Origin: Dichetophora obliterata
Taxonomy: Eukaryota; Arthropoda; Insecta; Diptera; Sciomyzidae
DNA length: 64,000 nt
NCBI GenBank assembly: GCA_963920525.1
Contig: OY986437.1
Location: 27,840,863-27,904,862 of the forward strand
Direction: 5' to 3'
The translations under genes and the position numbers were made by a program. Below the pieces are notes generated by a model. The model ran no database searches and was not told where the DNA came from. It saw only the letters and a list, made by a program, of their open reading frames with translations. Of the stretch, positions 55,961-64,000 are shown piece after piece. How positions within the stretch are numbered: position 1 is the first letter of the stretch; each line of letters opens with the position of its first letter.

Positions 55961-58217
55961 TTTTTTTATTTTATTCGCGAAGGAGGAACCTTCAAAAGGC
56001 CTCACCGTGCAGGTGGGAGTGTACGATTTTTACGCACTAAACCTACATGATACCTCGCGGTATCATAACCTCCGCATTGAATCTTCGACCCTATAGAACC
56101 CCACGGGACCGCAATAAAGCATAACTTCGCGGGGCTTGGGAACAGCACTAGGCTGGAAACTGTTTGGATACTGCCGGGATCTACTGTGGAATGGTCGTCG
56201 CGTCAACAACCTTTACCTCATCTATCTTGCGCGCGTTCAACTCTTCGCAGCTCTTCGGTTATTTTTCTAACCAGGGTGCTAACCATCGACCAGTTCTCTT
56301 CGCTCTTTAGCATAAGAGAAACCATATTTTGCTGTGTTAACGTTTCGCCGAGACAGGCCGAGGCCTCAAGTCTGGCGTTATGGAACATGGGGAACACAAA
56401 AAGAACGTGCGCCGCGTCTTGCAGCGTATTTCTTGTGCAATTAGTGCAGTAAGGATCGATCGCGTGTTTATATTTGTGAAGGTATGCCTTGAAGCAACCA
56501 TGTCCGCTCAGTATCTGTGTAAAGTAGAAGTTCACTGAGCCGTGGTTTCTGCCATACCACTCGGTTAGGCTAGGGATGAGCTGGTACGTCCAACGGTCGT
56601 TGGACCCTTCTCTGAACTATCCCAGCGGTCTTGCCATTTTTGCAAGCTTCTCTCTCTAGCGAGTTTTTTATTAGCTGTTGTGCTTTCACTACCAGCTGTG
56701 AGTAGCGCTTCTTCCACGAGAAGGTCAATAGGGATCGCGCTAGCTAGAACCAGTGCTGCATCTCCGGATACCGTTCTGAAGCTGCAGCAGACCCTAAGTG
56801 CGCCAAGTCTGTAAACTGACTCTACTCCGTGTCGGTAGGACTTCGTTTTCATCGCTGTGGACCATACAGTCGCACCATACATCATAGTAGATCGCACTAC
56901 GTTGAGGAGCAGTGTTCGTCGTGCTTGTTTGGGGCCTCTTGTGTTCGGCATTACTCTAGGTAGCGCCAGACATACTTCGGATGCTTTCCTGTGTGCGTAC
57001 TGCATATGTTGCTTAAATGACAGTCTGGAATCGATCATTACACCGAGATATTTAATGAACGGCTTCGATTCAATTACTGTTCCACGAATACTGATGCTGG
57101 CGGTTTCTAGTTTTTTCCGACTACTAATAAGTAACATCTCAGTCTTATGTTCAGCTAGACTAAGTCCCGCTCCTCGCAGCCAATCGCAAATCATAGCGAT
57201 AGTTACACTACTGAGGGCCTCAACTTCTTCACGCTGTTTTGCTGTCGCCACAACTGCAAGGTCGTCGGCAAAGCCAACAATCTTGACGTCTGCTGGCACC
57301 TCAAGCCTGAGAACCCCATCGTACATGACGTTCCATAGCAGGGGGCCAAGAACAGACCCCTGTGGGACTCCACCAGAGACATTGTACGTCTTCGTGCCTT
57401 CTTTTGTGTCGTAGAGCAGGACTCTTTCACTGAAATAGTGTGACACGATCTTCGTGAGGTATCGTGGTACTCCAAAGTTCCTGAGGGCTGTCATAATCAG
57501 ACTCCAGTTAGCTGAGTTGAAAGCGTTCTTTACGTCGAGTGTTGCCACCAAACAGTACTGCTTTGCTCCCCTCACTCCCTCAATTGCTTCCTGCGCGGTG
57601 CTTGTAACTAGCTTAATAGCATCCGTCGTTGATTGGGCCTTTCGAAACCCAAATTGTCGAGCGGAAAGTCCTCCTCCGGCTTGGATCGCGTTTTCCAGGC
57701 GGTTGCACACCACACGCTCAAAGACTTTGCCTATTGTGTCGAGTAGGCAAATCGGCCTGTAGTCTGAAGGGGCGTCCGTGGAGCCACTGCCTTTCGGTAT
57801 GAGCACTAACTTCTGGCTTTTCAACTGCATTGGGAAAATACCCTCTAGAAGGCACGCGTTGAAAAGCTGGGCAAACTGATGCGGCTGCGACATAATCGCA
57901 ATCTTCAGTGCGCGGTTCGGAATACCATCAGGACCTGGCGCCTTGTCATTTTTTATGTTTTTTATGTTTTTTACTACGTTAACAATCTCCTCTATGGTTA
58001 CAGCCAATATGTTCCGTAGCTCGATGTGTTCCTCGACCGGCTGGGCCGCTAGCTGCTGTGGAAAGAGTGTTCTAACTATAGCACTTAGTACCTGCGGGTC
58101 CGTAGGTGCTGGTCGCCTGAACGACTTCAGTTTTTTCATAACTAATCTGTATGCAGTACCCCATGGATTAGTTTCTGCCTCATCACATAGCTGTAGGAAG
58201 CATCGAGGCATTTCCTG
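55961..58217 (-). mobile_element. 5'-truncated R1-like LINE inserted in Helitron-type element
   Basis: The minus-strand LINE has its 3' end, an A-rich tail (aataaaataaaaaaa), at about 55961-55975, and its truncated 5' edge at about 58215. (gtat)n on both sides is the split microsatellite of the host element, which also hides any target duplication. About 240 bp of 3' UTR follow the ORF2 stop. Confidence 0.8.
56218..58211 (-). pseudogene. R1-like LINE ORF2: reverse transcriptase and C-terminus
   Basis: The frame 58211-56565 begins inside ORF2 (CFLQLCDEAETNPWGTAYRL), so the endonuclease is lost. Reverse transcriptase motifs are complete: KAPGPDGIPNRAL, SDYRPICLLDTIGKVFERVV, QFGFRKAQSTTDAI, ATLDVKNAFNSANW, SGGVPQGSVLGPLLWN and FADDLAVVATA with both Asp. 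The tail has KYLGVMIDSRLSFKQH and RSTMMYGATVW. One frameshift at about 56590-56610 moves the C-terminus into the frame 56535-56218, where a zinc-finger-like CTNCTRNTLQDAAHVLFVFP follows NFYFTQILSGHGCF; this is the R1-clade C-terminus. It is otherwise little decayed. R1 elements are classically specific for 28S rDNA, but several R1-clade families use other targets. Confidence 0.85.
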
Positions 58218-60080
58218 CGTGTATGTATGTATGTGGGTATGTGGGTATGAGGGTATGTGGGTATGTGGCTATATCACGTATAGACTCCAAAACCGCTAAA
58301 CCGATCTTTATGAAATTTTCAGGTAAACTGAAGCCACATCTTGAGAGTGTTCCTGTGAGGTTTGGTAAAGATTGGCGTGGTACCTCCCATACAAGCCAAA
58401 TTAGCGCTATCGATCACAAACCAAAAAAGGATATATATCAGACGGTTTCAATCGTACAAAACTAAGATTTGGTAATTTTGTTCAGATGGTTACTGTCGGT
58501 AACTGTACAAAAATGGGCGTGGTCGTAATATAAATACGCCCAATTTTTCGAAATCACGTCAATTCCGGAGTTCTACGCATTTTTACAGTGAAACTTGCTG
58601 TGTAGGTGCTCCAAGAGGCGGTCACTATATATAAATGTTTTCACGCCCTTTTTTACCGCCCACAAATCAATATCTATATATATAAAAAGCAAAATGATGT
58701 GTGTCTGGCTGTGTGATGTCTATGGACTCCAAAACTACTGAACCGATTGACATGAGATTTTGGCAGTCGATTTGTTTCAGGTACGAGATGGTTGAGGAAA
58801 AATCCTCCCATACAACCCAAATTTGCGATATCGAATAGCTTTGGAGTTATAAGCCGAACAGCTTTGGAATTCAGTTCTTGACCTCAATATATGCAGTTTC
58901 AATGATTTTATTTTATGGGCGTTGGACAGGCAGGCGTGACATCTCTCTTACAACCCAAATTTGCGATATCGAATTGCTTTGAAGTTATAAGTTGACAACT
59001 CAAGAATTTGGTATTCGACCTAAATTTATACATGCACTTTCATTACTTAGATTCTATGGGGAGTAGCACTTCCCATGCAACCCAACTTTGTGCTATCAAA
59101 TAGCTTTGGAGTTATAGGTCGCACAACGCCGGAATTCAGTATTCGACCTCAATGTACACATGCAGTTTCATTGATTTAATTTTATGTTCATTGGTAAGAG
59201 GGGCGTGGCACCTCCCATTTAACTTAAATTTGCGATATCGAATATCATTAAAGTCACAGATCACACAGCGTCAGAATTCAGAATTCGACCTCAATTCATA
59301 CATGCAGTTTCATTAATTACATTTTATGGGCGTACGACAAGGGGGCGTGAAACCTACTATTTAACCCAAATTAGAGATATCAAATAGCTTTGGGGTTATA
59401 GGTCGCACAGTTTTTGAATTCAGTATTGGACCTCAATGTACACATGCAGTTTCATTGATTACATTTTATGAGCGTTGATCAAGGGGGAGTGGCACCTCCC
59501 ATACAACGAAAATTTGTGATATCGAATAGCTCTGGAGTTCAAGGTCGCACAGCGTCGGAATTCAGTATTCGACCAAAATTTATGCATGCAGAATTACTGA
59601 CAAAATTTTGTAGAGTTTGTCGGGGGCGCGTGACACCTCCAACTTAACCAAAATTTGCGATATAGAATAGCTTTGGAGTTATAGGTAACTCAGCCTCGGA
59701 ATTCAGTATTCGACCTCAATTTACACATGCAGTTTAATTTTATGGGCGTAGGTAAAAGGGGAGTAGCACCTCCCATACAACCGAAATTTGTGCTATCGAA
59801 TAGTTTTGGAGTTATATGTCGCACAGTTTTGGAATTCGGTATTCGACCTCCATGTACACATGCAGTTTAATTGATTACATTCTATGAGCGGTGACCAAGA
59901 GGGCGTGGCACCCAAGCCAAATTTGCCCAAATGGCCTATACAACCCAAATTTGTTATATCGAATTGCTTTGTGTCTCGGAATTCAGTATTCGCTCTCAAT
60001 TTAGACATGCTGTTTAACTGATAACATTTTATGGGCGTTTGACAAGGGAGAATGGCAGCAACGCGCCGGGTTTCAGCTAT

Positions 60081-62554
60081 ACTTTTATACAAATAACTGG
60101 TATTAGTATTAAAAGAACAAGTTATAGTGAGCATTGCAAAGTTGTAAAAATTTTAAAATAAAATCGTTCCTTTTCGACAACTATTTAATTTTTGGTTTAT
60201 TTTTATACGATTCGCAAAATGCGACACCTATGCACTATAGTTGATGTATCTCCTAAGCGAATGGAGATCCCATTCTAAAACTTTCCACGTATTATTGATG
60301 GACAACTAGCTACATTTTGAGATAAAAATAAAAGAAATCAAAAATACCGAAGTTAAGTGAAACCCGATTTGAAATGTTACTTCCGGTTTCCTACACTGAA
60401 AAAAAATTAAATTTAAAATTTTTTATAACTGTCCAGAAGAACATATAATTTCCTCAAAAAAACACTATTGCCTTATTTTTATGTTTTTGGATAATAGCAG
60501 TTCCTTAAATTTCTTTAATGCTTTGAAGGCTTATAAACTGGAAATTAGGCTTGATAAAAAAAATAATGATGTACATTTATTCAGGCCATATAGAGGTACA
60601 ATTAGTCCAAATATGAACAAAATCCAGAATATGACATTATTTTCGTGGCCCGCTACACGTGAAATGCCCCATATATATTAATAACAACAACCACAACAAA
60701 AGCAGCAAAACAACAAACGACACGATTGCGAACCAAACGAACAACAACAACAGCATAAGCAGCTACTAAAGCAGCTACTCAAGCAGCTTGTGTTTTTCTC
60801 ATACGAATTTATGAATTTTTGCTGTTTTGTGACTTCATTAAATAAGTGACAAAAGCCAAATATAGATATTCGTTTTATTCGTACTTTAACTGATATTTTG
60901 GCATATATTTGTTCTCTGTACGATGAATATTAAAGGCTGTAGGTGTAATATTAAAGGCTTCCGAAATGTGTTTAAAAAAATTTGTGAAAATGACCCCTAT
61001 ACAAAAAAAGTAAAACGTAATTCTACGTCAAAAGATTAGCTTTTGAGAGGAATTTTAGTCCGACGAATATACTTAAAGCTGTAAATTTCCTGTAGCACAC
61101 TACATGATAACAATCAATATATCCTGGATTTGTAGTATGCAACGGTCACACAAAAAAAATTCTAAGTTAGGTTTGAATGAGAGGAAGCGGAGGCACGCGT
61201 TATATCCGGCTTTTAGTGCTTAAAAAATGTACCCGTAAAATATATATAGAAAATGCTTTCCAAAGCTTAATGCTTTATTTTGGTAGTGAATGAAGCTTAT
61301 TTTATCGATATCTAGCCTCATTTTCCACTTATCGACAAAAAAATTTTTGATTCCAAATTAAGCTCCATTAGTCTGTAGGACTCACCGTTTAGATTCTAGA
61401 AGCATTTGAAAGTTTTTATCATGTTTTTCCGCTATAACTCCCAAACCACACATCACACAAGGACGATTTATGTAGCAAAATGTTCATAATTTAACTAGCC
61501 ACTGGATTGCATCCTTAGTTTTTATAGTCTATCTTTTATAGTTTAAGAAATACAGCCGTTTGAAAATTTGGTTTTGATTTTTTAGTGCTTAAAAAATGTA
61601 AACGTAAAATATATAGAAAATGCTGTTTACAAAGCTTTATTTGGTAATGAATGAAGCTTATTTTATCGATATCTAGTGCTTAAAAAAGGTAAACTTCAAA
61701 TAGAAAACGTTATCACCGTCACCTCTCATTTGGTATCAAAATTTGTTTTTTTCGATGTCGTTTTTGAAAAATATCAGTTAGTAAAGAAAGGCGTCGGCAA
61801 ACTTAAAAAACTTAAAATTCCATAAGTTTGAATTTTTATTTTTGTTTTTTCAAACGGTCACTAAAATAAAAATATCTTTAAACTAAAGTTTCAATTTTGA
61901 GCTTGGATGTTTAGAGACAGTATGCGTTAGAGCCGTACATTGGATCTTCGTAATTAGACTTATTGTTTTATTGTGTATATCAGAAACGTAAGCCAACGAC
62001 AAATGAGACACGAGGAGCAATACAAGAAGCTATGCAAAATTCTATTGCTTCTCGTGTCTTCCGTTTTCGATGTACAAAACAAGACGGTTAGAGCAAATAG
62101 AAAAAATTCATGTGTTCAAATTTTTTGAGGGCTAATTCGCACTAGTGTCTGATTTAATGGTCAAGATTAATATTATATCTACATCCGTATTTTTCAATTA
62201 AATACATCTTACTATAAATAATTACATGCCATTTTTAATACTCTTTAATCGATTTTATATTTTCTTAAAATTCAACTTTTCATTTTTAAAATATCAATAT
62301 TTACCACAGCACATTTATTAACATTAACTATTCTGTTTAACCTAATTCTGACTTTAAAATAGCATTCATTATGGAAAACGAATATACATATGTGTGTATT
62401 GTTATATCCTTGTAAATAACAAATTTAGTTAATTGAACTTCTGTATACTTGTGTGTCATTATTTGGCGCATATGCGTTTCTAACAAATAAGAAATACTAC
62501 ATTTGAAGGTACATTTTTGCAAAATTTCGTTTATAGTTTTACATCTACATTCAA
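60081..62554. other. Intergenic region with direct repeat and (CAA/CAG) tract
   Basis: A segment of about 105 bp starting tttagtgcttaaaaaatgta (61213-61320) recurs at 61578-61685. At about 60685-60790 lies a caacaacaaccacaac- and aagcagcta-type tract. At about 61431-61475 the aactccca..acaaggacgattt motif shared with about 39998 occurs. At about 62010-62060 gacacgaggagcaata faces its complement tattgcttctcgtgtc. No gene is supported. Confidence 0.45.
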
Positions 62555-64000
62555 CTATTTTCCTATGGCTGGAAACAGAATAGGAAATGGCACCTCATCA
62601 TTGTTATTTTTTAGAGGTGTTGGTGGTCTTGGATCGGGCTCTGTGCAACCCAATAGCCAGTATGTTATAACTGCGCCTTTGCCCTTCAGTTCAACTTCAC
62701 CGCGCAGCTCCATCTCGAAAGTGCCAAATTTATCAAAGATATCTTTAGCCGCTGAAGAGACGTGAATTTTAAGCGCTAAAAATTGTACATAGAAAAAAAA
62801 ATCTTAGTGACACTATCGAAATGAGCTGAAATTTACATACGCAATCCAGTAGATTCCATGCGTGAGGCTGTATTTACCGTGTCTCCGAAAAGGCAGTAAT
62901 GCGGCATTTTCTGACCCACTACACCGGCACACACAGGACCTGCATGTATACCGATGCGTATTTTGAGCTGATAATCAGGCTTATGTTTAATACTGAACGA
63001 TTTGACGGCATCTAGAATGGCCAAAGCCATGAGACCAATCTCACGCGCATGATCATCGCCATTGCGCTCTGGCAGTCCCGAAACTACCATGTAAGCATCG
63101 CCTATGGTCTCCACCTGTGGCATAAGAAGTGAACAACATTAAAGTAATACTAATTCGTGGCCCTGCAGTTTAAATTCAATATATACCTTGTAGACATCAT
63201 AAAAACCTATGATGCGATCGAAAGTGCTGTAGAGATCGTTAAGAAAATCCACCACCTCCATGGGTCCGCTTTGGGCACATAATGCGGTGAAACCAACAAT
63301 GTCACTAAAATATATGGTAACGCATTCAAATTGTTCCGGCTGCACCATTTCACCAGCTAGCAGTTGTGTTGCCACAGGGCGTGGCAAGACTTGATAGAGT
63401 AGCTCCTCAGTGCGTCGCTTTTCCATGCTCAGCTGTTCGGTCTTCTCCTCGACAAGACTTTCCAAATTGTTGGCATACTGTTCCATACGACGCAGCAGAT
63501 CATCCATGAGGTTCTCACAAAAGCCTCTTAAAAAGAGAGAGTGAGAGAGAGTTGATTTTATCTTTCCTTCTCCGATTGAAAACATTTTATTACACTTACT
63601 TCATAATCAGCCGCACGGATGAACGTATTGTTGAAAAAGCTGGTCTATCGTCGGGACCATCGGCCCAACATTTTTCCATTAGATCCAAAACATCTGGCGG
63701 ACAATCACGTTGACCCACAAATGGACGAAATGCCGGCGACTCATGAGCCTCAACACGATTCAGTATAGTTTGTATATCCAGAAATTGACGCGCTGTCTCA
63801 TACGGACCACCTCGCACTACAATCTCTTCCAGAATAATAGCAAAAGAGTAGACATCACCTTTTTGAGTAGCTGGAGTGCCGGGCACAATAGTGAGAGGCA
63901 GCAATTCCGGAGCAATCCAAAGAAACTCTGCGTAAAATCATTGAAATTCAATTTTATAAACCTGGAAAACTTTCAACTCACTATTGAAATAGTTTTGATC
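62555..64000 (-). CDS. Receptor guanylate cyclase, C-terminal half (partial)
   Basis: Exons on the minus strand: (beyond 64000)-63982, 63927-63600, 63526-63187, 63114-62841, 62775-62555; introns are GT-AG, 54-73 bp, and phases agree. The order is the end of the kinase-homology domain ([34 protein letters not shown]), the dimerisation coiled coil ([30 protein letters not shown]), then the cyclase domain: YFSDIVGFT and [10 protein letters not shown] with both metal-binding Asp, the guanine-selecting Glu of VETIGD and Cys of HYCLFGD, and NTASRMES. The C-terminus [13 protein letters not shown] is followed by a short tail of about 30 residues. It makes cGMP at the plasma membrane in response to a ligand. 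It is intact where visible. It is of the natriuretic-receptor-like type; the exact fly orthologue (such as Gyc32E or CG3216) is not decided. Confidence 0.93.

Larger units (their letters stand above)
55926..60080 (+). mobile_element. Helitron-type element, copy E, split by a LINE
   Basis: The 5' end A|TCTATATATATAAAAATG at 55926 is followed by (gtat)n, interrupted by the LINE at about 55961-58217, and continues with gtatg repeats. A second 5' end TCTATATATATAAAA lies at 58673, as in copy D. About ten units of 120-135 bp run from 58800 to 60060 (cacctcccatacaacc, tgcgatatcgaatagctttg, ttcagtattcgacctcaa, tacacatgcagtttcat). The 3' end reads gcgccgggtttcagCTAT, so the usual CTAG is mutated. No protein is encoded. 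Confidence 0.75.

Noticed and set aside
56186..57762. Plus-strand frames up to 185 codons
   Set aside because: Antisense to the R1-like reverse transcriptase, whose motifs are clear on the minus strand.

Overview
The window is AT-rich eukaryotic nuclear DNA, most probably from a higher fly (Diptera, Cyclorrhapha). The evidence is the compact genes with 51-73 bp GT-AG introns, proteins of fly type (a Cdk10 orthologue, mRpL42, a Jonah/brachyurin-like serine protease, a CD63-like tetraspanin, a receptor guanylate cyclase), an Inr+DPE promoter, and dipteran transposon types. Species and family cannot be fixed from the sequence alone.

Only five protein-coding host genes and one tRNA are supported. 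Cdk10 (+, 3907-5436, seven exons) and mRpL42 (-, 5569-5970) converge with overlapping 3' ends. tRNA-Ala(AGC) lies on the minus strand at 9826-9898. A secreted chymotrypsin-like protease with its own TATA/Inr occupies 21890-22838 (+). A tetraspanin on the minus strand has its first coding exon at 38846-38908 and the other three at 25557-26373, so its first coding intron is about 12.5 kb and filled with repeats. The C-terminal half of a receptor guanylate cyclase (-) runs off the right edge from 62555.

The rest is a mosaic of nested transposable elements. Region 1-12 kb holds palindromic MITEs, a decayed 3.6-kb hAT element and a foldback repeat. Region 12.4-20.8 kb holds a 5'-truncated LINE with an intact RNase H domain, then a large foldback element whose arms contain arrays of a GATTAC-type repeat; its left arm has been invaded by a MITE and by a LINE with two open ORFs. 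The tetraspanin intron (26.4-38.8 kb) holds a minisatellite, a LINE tail, a two-level nested foldback (29041-31305 with 30055-30683 inside, both with 9-bp target duplications) and Helitron-type repeats. Region 40-60 kb holds further inverted-repeat elements, a SINE-like pair with tRNA-like modules, a broken Helitron helicase split by a TA-flanked element, and a third Helitron-type repeat split by an R1-like LINE.

The host genes show no functional linkage beyond the convergent Cdk10/mRpL42 pair. The interest of the window lies in the nested foldback families, whose insertion order can be read directly, and in the repeat-packed tetraspanin intron. I did not find a convincing new multi-gene system.
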